Assembly: GCF_023156585.1 (NCBI RefSeq)
Contig: NZ_JALNMI010000003.1
Location: 1-64,000, forward strand
Source: Subsaxibacter sp. CAU 1640
GTDB lineage: Bacteria; Bacteroidota; Bacteroidia; Flavobacteriales; Flavobacteriaceae
Direction of reading: 5' to 3'
Length of the DNA: 64,000 nt
Shown piece after piece: positions 24,206 through 32,542 of this stretch. The notes below the pieces were generated by a model that was not told the origin of the DNA, did no database searches, and saw nothing but the letters and a program-made list of their open reading frames with translations. The translations under genes were made by a program, and so were the position numbers. Within the stretch, counting starts at the first letter, position 1. Every line of letters starts with the position of its first letter.

Positions 24206-24844
24206 CTAGAAACTAAATCCTAGTCCAAATTGCCAAACAGAATTCTTGGCATCTACATTTTCAAAAATGGTATCATCCTTAAAAATATTTGTGAGTCCAT
24301 AAGTATATCTGGCATTTAAGAAAAAACCATTGTTGAACTTATATCCCGCACCCAAGGCAAGGTTAGTGTCGAACCCTTTTATGTAAGAATCATCCGGATC
24401 TATCACTACATCTCCTCCATCGTTCGTAGGTTGAGAATCGATTTCTTCATTAATTTTAAACCCAAATTGAGGACCTGCCTCAATATTAAGACCTTCTACT
24501 AAATATACTTTAAACAATAATGGTACTTGAATGTAGCTCAATTGATATTCAATGTTGTCATCCACATCAAAGAAGTTGTCTTGATCGTTGCTCATAATCG
24601 TAAAACCCTGACCTGAATAAAGAACCTCTGGTTAAAATGAAAATCGTTCAGTAATTGGAAATTCCATAAAAACACCAGCATTAAAACTGGTTCTTGAGTC
24701 TAAATCGCCTACATCATCACCTACAATGTTTGAAAAGTTGACACCTGCTTTGGCCCCAAATTCTGGAGTTGAACTATCATCCTGTGCAAACGTTGAATAA
24801 AACGTTGCCGTCAAAAATCCTATAGTTAAAAAAATTCGTTTCAT
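24206..24844 (-). pseudogene. Beta-barrel protein gene interrupted by one in-frame stop
   Basis: Reading from ATG 24844, the frame gives a signal peptide (MKRIFLTIGFLTATFYSTFAQ) and a barrel N-terminus ending ITERFSF, then a TAA at 24632-24634. The same frame continues without shift as PEVLYSGQGFTIMSND and on to the C-terminal WQFGLGFSF at 24206. The neighbouring paralogues read FAVQPELLY and FAIQPEIIY at this point, so the TAA replaces a conserved Gln codon (CAA to TAA). All else about the gene (212 codons, signal, C-terminal Phe) is intact. It could be a fresh pseudogene, a sequencing error or a readthrough site. Confidence 0.85.
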
Positions 24845-24991
24845 ATCTTAAAGTTTTAAAATTTGATATGAGGTTGTACGAAATGTAACACACATGTGGT
24901 TGTCAAGCTACAGTAGGTTTAACAACAATTTAAGTGTTTTAACAAAGTGTTTTACGACGAAATGCAAAACAAGGTAAATAAACTATGAATA

Positions 24992-25020
24992 AAAAAACCG
25001 AAGCGTTTGCCCCGGTTTTT
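24992..25020 (-). terminator. Probable terminator of the 25042-25563 gene
   Basis: AAAAACCG ... CGGTTTTT with a 12-base interior, followed by T residues on the minus strand. The stem is imperfect and seems a degraded version of the ACCGAAG-type stems nearby. Confidence 0.6.
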
Positions 25021-25041
25021 ATTAATATAATTAGATTTATC

Positions 25042-25563
25042 TTATAAATGTATTGCAAATCCAATTAGTACTTGCAAAGCATCATCATAAAAATCACTAT
25101 TCATTGATACGTTGTAACGCAATTTTGGCTCAATACTCACTTTAGGAGTAATAAACCATGCGTAACCACCTTCTACACCTACATATGATGGGTTTTCATC
25201 AACATCTTTATAACTAACACCTGTGTAATCAAGTCCGACAGGAAATTGATTAGCGATATAATATTTAGCTCCTACTTTGTAAGAAAAAGCTGAAAAATCA
25301 TCACCAAAATCCTGATATCCAAGACCAGCTTTGATAGCTAGATTATCAACAACAAAATATCCACCTTCAGCTCCAACTGACCATTGTGTTTCACCATCAA
25401 CAGATGTCAAAGAGAATGCCGTGCTACCAGTTGTCCAAGATCCTGTGTTAATTTCAATTAACCATTTCCCTTCTTGGATAGGTCCATGCTCTTGATCATC
25501 TTGTGCATTAACATTAGATAATCCGAATACTGCCAATGCAGCAATAAGTAATACTTTTTTCAT
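25042..25563 (-). CDS. Outer-membrane beta-barrel protein (porin family)
   Basis: The 173-residue protein has a signal peptide (MKKVLLIAALAVFGLSNVNAQ) nearly identical to that of the 26418-26930 gene, showing recent common origin. The strands include WSVGAEGGYFVVDNLAIKAG, YKVGAKYYIANQFPVGLDYTG, YVGVEGGYAWFITPKVSIEPKLRY and the closing LQVLIGFAIHL. The final residue is Leu, not the Phe/Tyr usual for barrels. It has its own promoter and terminator. Confidence 0.85.
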   Translation of the reverse strand: MKKVLLIAALAVFGLSNVNAQDDQEHGPIQEGKWLIEINTGSWTTGSTAFSLTSVDGETQWSVGAEGGYFVVDNLAIKAGLGYQDFGDDFSAFSYKVGAKYYIANQFPVGLDYTGVSYKDVDENPSYVGVEGGYAWFITPKVSIEPKLRYNVSMNSDFYDDALQVLIGFAIHL

Positions 25564-25591
25564 AATTGATTAAGTTTAAAAAATTAGTGGG

Positions 25592-25622
25592 CAAATGTAA
25601 ATCCAATTCCGAAATCTTGCAA
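25592..25622 (-). promoter_or_regulatory. Promoter of the 25042-25563 barrel gene
   Basis: On the minus strand TTG (25620-25622), 20 bp, TACATTTG (25592-25599): a clean -33/-7 pair 29 bp before the ATG. Confidence 0.6.
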
Positions 25623-25699
25623 GAAAAAAAATTATAATAGCAATAATTTATAATTATTTAAAAATCATGTAATTATATAAAATTAAGCGGCTCACAGTT

Positions 25700-26284
25700 T
25701 CAAAATAAATATCCGATAGACATCTGAATGATTCTATTTTTAAATTTATCGTGAGGCAAACCACTAACAACGTTGGTTAGACCATAAGAATACCTAGCAT
25801 TAAGATTGATACCATTTTTAAATAGAATACCGACACCGATATTTAAACTTAAATCATTGGATCTCATACCTTCCTTGATGTCAATATCTTTATTTTCACC
25901 TTCAATAACAGTTTCCAATCTCGCAGTATTTAGGTAACCTATTTGCGGACCAGCTTCGACATATATGCTATTTGATGCATAATATTTGATCATCACAGGA
26001 ACATGTATATATGAGAACTTAAATATCCGTTCAGACCCATCTAGGATATAATCAAAGCCTTGTTGAGAGTATATGATTTCTGGTTGAATGGCAAAATTAT
26101 TTTCATATAGAGCTTCCATCATCCCTCCCACATGAAAGGATGTTCTAGAATTCGTTGAAGTCTCTATCTCTGATGAATTGGAAATATTGATACCTGCTTT
26201 AAATCCAAAACGGACATCTTGAGAGTTCATAGATGTCATATTGGCCATAGAAATTAGTAAAATTAGTAATTGTAATCTATTCAT
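25700..26284 (-). CDS. Outer-membrane beta-barrel protein (porin family)
   Basis: The 194-residue protein has a signal peptide (MNRLQLLILLISMANMTSMNSQ). Barrel signatures are FGFKAGINISNS, TSFHVGGMMEALYENNFAIQPEIIYSQQG, SIYVEAGPQIGYLN, GINLNARYSYGLTNV and the C-terminal IIQMSIGYLF. It is the closest match to the interrupted gene (shared ARYSYGLTN / ARYTYGLTN and TSFNAG/TSFHVG). No separate terminator is evident after it. Confidence 0.85.
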   Translation of the reverse strand: MNRLQLLILLISMANMTSMNSQDVRFGFKAGINISNSSEIETSTNSRTSFHVGGMMEALYENNFAIQPEIIYSQQGFDYILDGSERIFKFSYIHVPVMIKYYASNSIYVEAGPQIGYLNTARLETVIEGENKDIDIKEGMRSNDLSLNIGVGILFKNGINLNARYSYGLTNVVSGLPHDKFKNRIIQMSIGYLF

Positions 26285-26365
26285 AATTGGTTAATAGAAT
26301 AAGATGATAAAAATATAAAAAAGAAGATTAATATCATGCTATAGCCCGATGCAAGAAGTTTGCTC

Positions 26366-26397
26366 AAAAAAAAAACCGAAGCAATTACTTCGGTTTT
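26366..26397 (-). terminator. Intrinsic terminator of the 26418-26930 gene
   Basis: On the minus strand a 10-bp stem (AAAACCGAAG at 26372-26381, CTTCGGTTTT at 26388-26397, loop CAATTA) runs into a T tract. Confidence 0.85.
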
Positions 26398-26417
26398 CAT
26401 TATTATTTAAAAATGTT

Positions 26418-26930
26418 TTAGAACTTGTATCCAACACCAAGGAAGAAACCGCTCAATTTAGCAGAAACATCGCTTCCACCATCTTCAATCAAGTTAGCAA
26501 GACCAATGTTGTATCTTGCCTCAGCAAAGAACTCTTCTGTAAATTCATAAGAAACACCAGCCTCAATTCCATAGTTAAATGAATTGAAACCTTCAGGTTG
26601 ATCCATTACAAATCCAAGAGTTGGACCAGCCATAACATTAAATTGATCAGTAACCATAAATTTTGCCATGATTGGTAAAGCAATTTGATTTGCATCAGTT
26701 ACAGCAACATAAAGAAGCTCTGGTTGAACTGCAAATTTTTCAGAAACACCAATTTCTGCAAATGCACCTACATAGAAACCTGTTTCAGATCCTGTAGCGC
26801 TAAAACCATCAAATTCAACTTTGCTTGATGCAAAATCAACACCAGCTTTAACACCGAAACTAGTTTCTTGTGCGTTTACATTTGATAATCCAAAAGCTGC
26901 AAAAGCAGCAATTAACATTAATTTTTTCAT
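26418..26930 (-). CDS. Outer-membrane beta-barrel protein (porin family)
   Basis: The 170-residue protein starts at ATG 26930, which gives the signal peptide MKKLMLIAAFAAFGLSNVNAQ; a longer frame from 26960 would add ten unlikely residues. Strands include SFGVKAGVDFASS, TGFYVGAFAEIGVSEKFAVQPELLY, VTDQFNVMAGPTLGF, YGIEAGVSYEFTEEFFAEARYNIGLANL and the closing GFFLGVGYKF. It is the last barrel before the divergent xerD gene. Confidence 0.87.
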   Translation of the reverse strand: MKKLMLIAAFAAFGLSNVNAQETSFGVKAGVDFASSKVEFDGFSATGSETGFYVGAFAEIGVSEKFAVQPELLYVAVTDANQIALPIMAKFMVTDQFNVMAGPTLGFVMDQPEGFNSFNYGIEAGVSYEFTEEFFAEARYNIGLANLIEDGGSDVSAKLSGFFLGVGYKF

Positions 26931-27150
26931 AATCTTTAAGTTTTTAAAATTGATTAGCACAAACTAAATACTTTTTTTTGAGATATTAAAGTTATTTCAA
27001 ACAGTTATTAACAATCTTGTGAACATATTTTTTTAAAATGTTGTTTATCAATAAATTAAAACTAATGTTATTAACAATAATTTTCAAAAATACGACAAAT
27101 GACGTATAAATTCGTTTAGCTATTCGGTTGATTTTACTAATTTTATCGTC

Positions 27151-28062
27151 ATGAAGTGGCAAAATGCACTAAAAGATTACAAGCATTATCTCAAAATAGA
27201 GCGTGGTCTGTCTAAAAATTCTATCGTCAATTACGAATACGATTTGAAAAAACTGGTTTATTTTCTAGAATCTAGAAACATAAATGAATCTCCATATACT
27301 ATTGAATATTCTACAATTCAAGAATTTATATATGACGTTTCAAAATCTCATAATGCCAGGTCACAATCACGAATTATATCTGGATTGAGAAGTTTTTTTA
27401 GTTATTTGGTGTTTGAAGATTATAGGAAGACAAATCCTTTGGATTTGATTGAATCTCCTAAAATCGGTAGAAAACTTCCAGATACCTTGAGTATTGAAGA
27501 TATAGACAGATTGATACAGGCCATAGACCTCACTCATGAATATAACGGCATCCGCATAGGCGAGCGCGACCGAACGATATTGGAAACTTTATACAGTTGC
27601 GGACTTCGTGTCAGTGAACTTACAGAGCTTAAGTTATCTGATTTGTTTTTTGATGAAGACTTCATCAAGGTAACTGGGAAAGGTGACAAACAACGGTTTG
27701 TCCCTATTGGTTACAGCACACAAAAAATCATCAATACTTATATTAATGAGGTAAGAACAATGATTGCTATCAAACCAGGTTTCAATGACACCCTGTTTTT
27801 AAATCATAGGGGCAAACAATTAACACGAGCTATGATTTTTACCATCATCAAACGCTTGGCTGAAAAAATAAATCTCAACAAGACTATTTCGCCTCACACC
27901 TTTAGACACTCATTTGCAACACATCTTCTAGAAAATGGAGCCGATTTAAGAGCTATACAATTGATGTTAGGACACGAGAGCATTACCACCACAGAAGTTT
28001 ATATGCACGTAGATAGAAGCCATCTAAAGGAAGTTCTTCATAAGTTTCATCCTAGGAAGTAG
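27151..28062 (+). CDS. xerD: Tyrosine recombinase XerD
   Basis: This is a site-specific recombinase that, with XerC, resolves chromosome dimers at dif. The 303-residue protein has an N-terminal SAM-like DNA-binding domain (about 1-90) and a complete catalytic set: Arg153 (CGLRVSEL), Lys177 (TGKGDKQR), His249 and Arg252 (HTFRHSFATH), His275 (MLGHESITTTEVY) and Tyr284. Position and length fit the housekeeping enzyme rather than an integron or phage integrase. It is divergent from the barrel array. Confidence 0.92.
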   Translation: MKWQNALKDYKHYLKIERGLSKNSIVNYEYDLKKLVYFLESRNINESPYTIEYSTIQEFIYDVSKSHNARSQSRIISGLRSFFSYLVFEDYRKTNPLDLIESPKIGRKLPDTLSIEDIDRLIQAIDLTHEYNGIRIGERDRTILETLYSCGLRVSELTELKLSDLFFDEDFIKVTGKGDKQRFVPIGYSTQKIINTYINEVRTMIAIKPGFNDTLFLNHRGKQLTRAMIFTIIKRLAEKINLNKTISPHTFRHSFATHLLENGADLRAIQLMLGHESITTTEVYMHVDRSHLKEVLHKFHPRK

Positions 28063-28217
28063 TTTTCAGTAGCAGTTTTCAGTATCAGTACACAGATGGT
28101 TACGGATTGCAGATTCTTTATGAATGAGGAATCGGTAGACAAGAGCCAAGACCGTCGATTACCAACTGAATGCTGAAAACTGGGATTGGGACTGCGACTG
28201 AAAACTGCTACTGCCAA
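28063..28217. repeat. CAGT-rich intergenic repeat with a 16-bp inverted repeat
   Basis: AGTAGCAGTTTTCAGT (28068-28083) is repeated inverted and exact as ACTGAAAACTGCTACT (28197-28212), enclosing about 113 bp. The arms contain several CAGT units. A shorter CAGT-rich stretch lies at 52643-52680. No ORF is present in this gap between xerD and the convergent rny. Confidence 0.85.
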
Positions 28218-29795
28218 CTATTTAGCAATATTGACAGCTCTTGTTTCACGTATAACAGTCACCTTAACCTGCCCAGGATACGTCATATCGGTCTGGATTT
28301 TTTGAGATATTTCGAAAGATAGATTTGCTGCCTGATCATCAGAAACTCTTTCACTTTCAACCATAACTCTTAATTCACGCCCTGCTTGAATTGCATAAGC
28401 TTTGTTGACTCCACTAAAGCCAAATGCCACATCTTCCAAGTCTTTCAAACGCTGAATATAAGAATCCAACACTTGACGTCTTGCTCCTGGTCTCGCGCCT
28501 GAAATCGCGTCACACACCTGAATGATTGGTGACAATAAGGTTGTCATTTCTATCTCATCGTGGTGTGCTCCAATGGCGTTGCATATTTCTGGTTTCTCAC
28601 CATATTTTTCTGCCCATTGCATCCCCAAAATAGCGTGAGGTGTTTCCATATCAGATTCTGAATCTGGCACTTTACCTATATCGTGAAGTAATCCCGCTCG
28701 TTTTGCCAATTTAGGGTTCAATCCCAATTCTGCAGCCATCACACCGCAAAGCTTGGCAACTTCGCGTGAGTGTTGCAGCAGGTTTTGACCATAAGAAGAA
28801 CGATACTTCATTCTTCCTACCAATTTTATCAATTCTGGGTGTAAACCGTGGATTCCCAAATCGATCACAGTTCGTTTTCCAACTTCAATGATTTCCTGTT
28901 CAATCTGTTTTCTTGTTTTTTCTACAACCTCTTCGATTTTTGCAGGATGTATACGACCGTCTGTCACTAATTTATGTAAAGACAATCGCGCAATCTCACG
29001 ACGCACCGAATCAAAACAAGATAAGATGATAGCCTCTGGCGTATCATCCACAATGATTTCAACACCTGTTGCAGCTTCTATCGCTCTAATGTTTCGACCT
29101 TCGCGACCAATAATGCGTCCTTTGACATCATCAGATTCTATATTGAATACAGAAACACAATTATCAACCGCTTCTTCCGTACCAATACGCTGAATAGTAT
29201 TGATAATGATTTTTTTAGCTTCTTGCTGCGCTGTTAATTTGGCCTCTTCAATTGAATTCTGAACGAAAGCCATCGCATCTGATTTTGCTTCGCTCTTAAG
29301 CGATTCCACCAATTGAGATTTCGCTTCTTCAGCAGAAAGACCTGAAATAACCTCTAATTGTTTGATTTGGCTTTTGTGAGCCTTTTCAACCTCTTCTTTT
29401 TTCTTTTCAAGAAACTCAAGTTTAAAATCACTTTCCTTGATTTTTTCTTCGAGTTCTTGACTCAATTTTTTGTTTTTTGCCAATTCGCTCGACACTTGAG
29501 ATTCCTTGTCCCTTGTACGCTTTTCAGCTTCAGCTATTTTTTTGTCACGACTTAAAATAACAGTTTCGTGTTCTGCTTTTAGTTCGATGAACTTTTCTTT
29601 GGCTTGTAAAAGTTTATCTTTTTTAATGCTCTCGCCTTCGGCATTGGCCTGCTTTATGATAGAGGATGCTTCATCCTTTGCATTTTTTATGATTTTTGAA
29701 GCATTGGTCTTTTCCATTGACTTCGCTATGATATATCCTAGTATTGCTCCCAATACTACGCCTCCAACAATCATTAAAATTGTGTTCGTTTCCAT
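28218..29795 (-). CDS. rny: Ribonuclease Y
   Basis: This membrane-bound endoribonuclease starts mRNA decay. The 525-residue protein has an N-terminal membrane helix (about 5-24, [20 protein letters not shown]), a long charged coiled coil (about 30-190), a KH domain ([21 protein letters not shown], about 218-238) and an HD domain with [12 protein letters not shown] near 370. All typical parts are intact. It is downstream of the 6S RNA and zapA on the same strand. Confidence 0.95.
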   Translation of the reverse strand: METNTILMIVGGVVLGAILGYIIAKSMEKTNASKIIKNAKDEASSIIKQANAEGESIKKDKLLQAKEKFIELKAEHETVILSRDKKIAEAEKRTRDKESQVSSELAKNKKLSQELEEKIKESDFKLEFLEKKKEEVEKAHKSQIKQLEVISGLSAEEAKSQLVESLKSEAKSDAMAFVQNSIEEAKLTAQQEAKKIIINTIQRIGTEEAVDNCVSVFNIESDDVKGRIIGREGRNIRAIEAATGVEIIVDDTPEAIILSCFDSVRREIARLSLHKLVTDGRIHPAKIEEVVEKTRKQIEQEIIEVGKRTVIDLGIHGLHPELIKLVGRMKYRSSYGQNLLQHSREVAKLCGVMAAELGLNPKLAKRAGLLHDIGKVPDSESDMETPHAILGMQWAEKYGEKPEICNAIGAHHDEIEMTTLLSPIIQVCDAISGARPGARRQVLDSYIQRLKDLEDVAFGFSGVNKAYAIQAGRELRVMVESERVSDDQAANLSFEISQKIQTDMTYPGQVKVTVIRETRAVNIAK

Positions 29796-29821
29796 TTTCT
29801 AGTTTAGTTTAGTTATAAAAA

Positions 29822-29990
29822 AAAAGCCTACATCAGTTTCGAATTTTGTATAAACTCCTTAAAAACAAGTTTAGGGCTAACAAACTGATCAAAAATCCGT
29901 TCAAAGACGGCCCGATTTTACAGCTTAAACTCACCCTTTTTAAAGAATTAACGTTGAGTTTATCAAAAAAAATAACTAATGTAGGCAGTA
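29822..29990 (-). ncRNA. ssrS: 6S RNA (Flavobacteria type)
   Basis: A rod-shaped RNA of about 165 nt fits this gap between zapA and rny. The terminal stem pairs GCCTACATTAGTT (minus strand, 29974-29986) with AACTGATGTAGGC (29826-29838), 13 bp with one G-U, followed at once by a T run. A second stem pairs TAAACTC (29851-29857) with GAGTTTA (29956-29962), a third AGTTTA with TAAACT, and an apical part has AAAATC/GATTTT and CCGT/ACGG. The long interrupted hairpin with a large bubble is the 6S plan, which mimics an open promoter and holds RNA polymerase. Position next to zapA agrees with known 6S loci. The exact 5' end is uncertain. Confidence 0.78.
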
Positions 29991-30013
29991 ACCTATTTAT
30001 ATTTTAAAGAACG

Positions 30014-30307
30014 TCAAGAGATTAAATGTTGCTGAAGGAGTTCGTTTAAACTTTCAAGTTTATTTTGCACTTCTTCATTAACATACTCTTTATCTATCGA
30101 TTTTTGTTCCACTTGGGATGCAAACTGTAAGGCACACATAGCCAAAACATCTTGTTTATCCCTAACGGAATAATTCTGCTCAAATTGCATAATCATCGTC
30201 TCGATTTTCTTTGCAGCCTTTCTCAAACCTTCCTCTTGGCTAGGCGCAATGGTCAATGGGTAGACTCTATTGGCGATGGAAAGCTTTATTTTTAGCTGTT
30301 CAGACAT
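30014..30307 (-). CDS. zapA: Cell division protein ZapA
   Basis: ZapA binds FtsZ and stabilises the division ring. ATG 30307 gives 97 residues starting MSEQLKIKLSIANRVYPLTI, the normal length; a longer frame upstream overlaps the preceding gene. The N-terminal beta domain is followed by LRKAAKKIETMIMQFEQNY and a C-terminal coiled coil (VNEEVQNKLESLNELLQQHL). It is 19 bp downstream of a coiled-coil gene and about 25 bp upstream of 6S RNA. Confidence 0.9.
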   Translation of the reverse strand: MSEQLKIKLSIANRVYPLTIAPSQEEGLRKAAKKIETMIMQFEQNYSVRDKQDVLAMCALQFASQVEQKSIDKEYVNEEVQNKLESLNELLQQHLIS

Positions 30308-30326
30308 TATGATTTTTTTTGTTGCA

Positions 30327-30617
30327 TTATTCTGATAATTGAGCAATACAATGGTCAATATCTTTAATCAATGCGTTTATTTTGAGCTTTGTCTCTCGTT
30401 TGTTTTCATCACTGCCCAACATTGAACTTGCAATTTTGAGTGATTCGTATTTTTCAATCCAGGTTGAAAGTTCTTCCTGCTGCTGGATGATTTTTTGTTG
30501 ATATTGGGCTAATTCCTCTGAAAGCTTTGCATTGGTCTGCTTTAAAACTTCTTGTTTATGCAAAACCTTGCTGATTTTATTCTCTAAAGAATCAACAATA
30601 TCTTCAATTTTACTCAT
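30327..30617 (-). CDS. Coiled-coil protein co-transcribed with zapA (ZapB-like by position)
   Basis: This 96-residue protein is almost wholly heptad coiled coil (IEDIVDSLENKISKVLHKQEVLKQTNAKLSEELAQYQQKI...) with a short C-terminal helix. Its size, structure and place right before zapA suggest a division-ring partner analogous to ZapB, though sequence similarity to enterobacterial ZapB is not claimed. A complete promoter lies 25 bp upstream. Confidence 0.75.
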   Translation of the reverse strand: MSKIEDIVDSLENKISKVLHKQEVLKQTNAKLSEELAQYQQKIIQQQEELSTWIEKYESLKIASSMLGSDENKRETKLKINALIKDIDHCIAQLSE

Positions 30618-30641
30618 TTACAATTTTCAATACTGATGAAA

Positions 30642-30672
30642 CAAAGTTAACATACCAAAATTAAAAATCACA
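30642..30672 (-). promoter_or_regulatory. Promoter of the coiled-coil gene / zapA unit
   Basis: On the minus strand TTG (30670-30672), 20 bp, TAACTTTG (30642-30649), an exact -33/-7 pair; transcription would begin about 18 bp before ATG 30617. Confidence 0.6.
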
Positions 30673-30844
30673 ATTCTTTTACAATAAATTTCAAAATATT
30701 TCTTTTTAGATGATAGCGATTGTGTCAGTCACAATAAACCTCTTGAGGTTGATTATTTTGAGAAATAGATTACAAACTAAATTAGTGTTTCCCGTTGTAC
30801 CAACTTCAAACTTTTTTAATATTTTTAGCCTTTCAAATCATCAT

Positions 30845-32530
30845 ATGAAATACCTTTTTATAGCCCTCATTTTCTCACAAATTACTTTTTCCCAAGTTGA
30901 ATACCCAAAGGATTACTTTAGAAGTCCGCTGGATGTTACTTTGATACTTTCGGGCTCTTTTGCAGAGCTTCGTACCAATCATTTTCATTCTGGTTTAGAC
31001 ATCAAAACACAGCAGCGAACAGGTTTGAATGTCTATGCCGCAGCAGAAGGTTATGTGAGCCGTATAAAAATTCAGCATTATGGCTATGGAAAAGCCTTGT
31101 ATGTCACGCATCCCAATGGCTACACAACAGTTTATGGACACTTGCAGGCATTTGCTCCTAAAATCGAGGCTTATCTAAAAGCGAAACAGTATGAAAAAGA
31201 AAGTTATGAAATAGAACTTTTCCCAACTGCTGAAGAACTTCAGATAATGACTGATGAAGTCATTGCGTATTCAGGAAATACTGGAGGTTCAGGTGGTCCT
31301 CATTTGCATTTTGAAATTCGCGACCAGCAAGAAAGAACCATCAATCCGCTGTTATTTGGTTTGGATGTCAAAGATTCGAAACCGCCAACTCTTACTTCTG
31401 TTTTTGCTTATCCAAAGGATGATAAATCTACCATCAATAACTCTAACTCACGTTTGGAATTACGATTTATGCCTGGGAAAAATAACGAGTATAAAGTTGA
31501 GTCCATCCAAGCATCGGGAGAAATTGGTTTTTCAATCGGTTCTCATGACCAGCTAGACCTAGCAGTCAATAAAAACGGCTTGAGCAATATCCAAACTTTC
31601 TTTAATGGCAACAAGAAGTTTGAAATGGATTTTTTCAGGTTTTCTTTTGATGAATCACGTCACATCAATAGATTCATAGATTATGAATATTACAAAACCA
31701 AACGTACTCATCTACAAAAATTATTTGTTGAAAAAGGCAATGTTTTGAGTATGTTTAAAGATTTGGATGATGATGGGTACATTACGGTTGAAGAAGGAAC
31801 GTCTTCGGTTTACAAAGTGCGACTTCAAGATTTTGCAGGCAATGAAAGCTGGATTACCATTCCCATAACAGGTAAAAAACCAGATTCTATCCCATCTAAA
31901 CCTGAAAACAAAAAAAATTATTATGTGTTTTCTGACCAAGCCACCACCTTAAATGATAAAAATGTAACCGTTTCATTCCCTGCCAACAGTTTTTATGAAG
32001 ATACTTTTATTGATTTTAAAGTGAATAATGACACGCTGTATTTAGACAAGGATGTGATTCCGCTTCAAAAAAATGTCACGATTCAATATGATATCAGCCA
32101 TTTTAAGGATTCTGAAAAAGATCGACTCTACATTGCTGAATTACTTGGTTATAAAAAATATCCTAGCTATTTAAACACCAGACGAAAAGAAAATTTTCTG
32201 ACAGCTTCTTCCAATGCTTTGGGAAGTTATGTGTTGGTTTTGGACACCACCAAGCCAACGATTGCTCCAGTGAATTTTCAGGATGGCAAATGGTTGAGCA
32301 AATATCGTTATTTAACCCTCAAAATCACCGATGATTTATCTGGAATCGGAAACTATCGAGCAACCATTAATGGCAAATGGATTTTAATGGAATATGAATA
32401 CAAAGACAATACGCTAACTTTCGACTTTAATGATAATATCGTTACAGATACTAAAAACGAATTAAAAGTCATCGTAACCGATAATGTGGGAAATAGTGCT
32501 ACATTTGAAGCAACCTTTTTTAGAAAATAA
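30845..32530 (+). CDS. M23 family metallopeptidase (LytM domain)
   Basis: This is a secreted peptidoglycan or peptide endopeptidase of 561 residues counted from ATG 30845, which gives the signal peptide MKYLFIALIFSQITFSQ; an upstream in-frame ATG at 30710 adds 45 residues of no sense. The LytM zinc site is complete: FHSGLD (His48, Asp52) and GGPHLHFEIR (about 148-157). The C-terminal 350 residues are beta-rich domains. It is followed after 12 bp by the TonB-receptor gene, which suggests shared work at the envelope. Confidence 0.9.
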   Translation: MKYLFIALIFSQITFSQVEYPKDYFRSPLDVTLILSGSFAELRTNHFHSGLDIKTQQRTGLNVYAAAEGYVSRIKIQHYGYGKALYVTHPNGYTTVYGHLQAFAPKIEAYLKAKQYEKESYEIELFPTAEELQIMTDEVIAYSGNTGGSGGPHLHFEIRDQQERTINPLLFGLDVKDSKPPTLTSVFAYPKDDKSTINNSNSRLELRFMPGKNNEYKVESIQASGEIGFSIGSHDQLDLAVNKNGLSNIQTFFNGNKKFEMDFFRFSFDESRHINRFIDYEYYKTKRTHLQKLFVEKGNVLSMFKDLDDDGYITVEEGTSSVYKVRLQDFAGNESWITIPITGKKPDSIPSKPENKKNYYVFSDQATTLNDKNVTVSFPANSFYEDTFIDFKVNNDTLYLDKDVIPLQKNVTIQYDISHFKDSEKDRLYIAELLGYKKYPSYLNTRRKENFLTASSNALGSYVLVLDTTKPTIAPVNFQDGKWLSKYRYLTLKITDDLSGIGNYRATINGKWILMEYEYKDNTLTFDFNDNIVTDTKNELKVIVTDNVGNSATFEATFFRK

Positions 32531-32542
32531 AACAGTTCACTT

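Noticed and set aside
27151-28062. Integrase of a mobile element
   Set aside because: Length, full catalytic set and housekeeping context fit XerD; no cargo, att site or phage gene is next to it.
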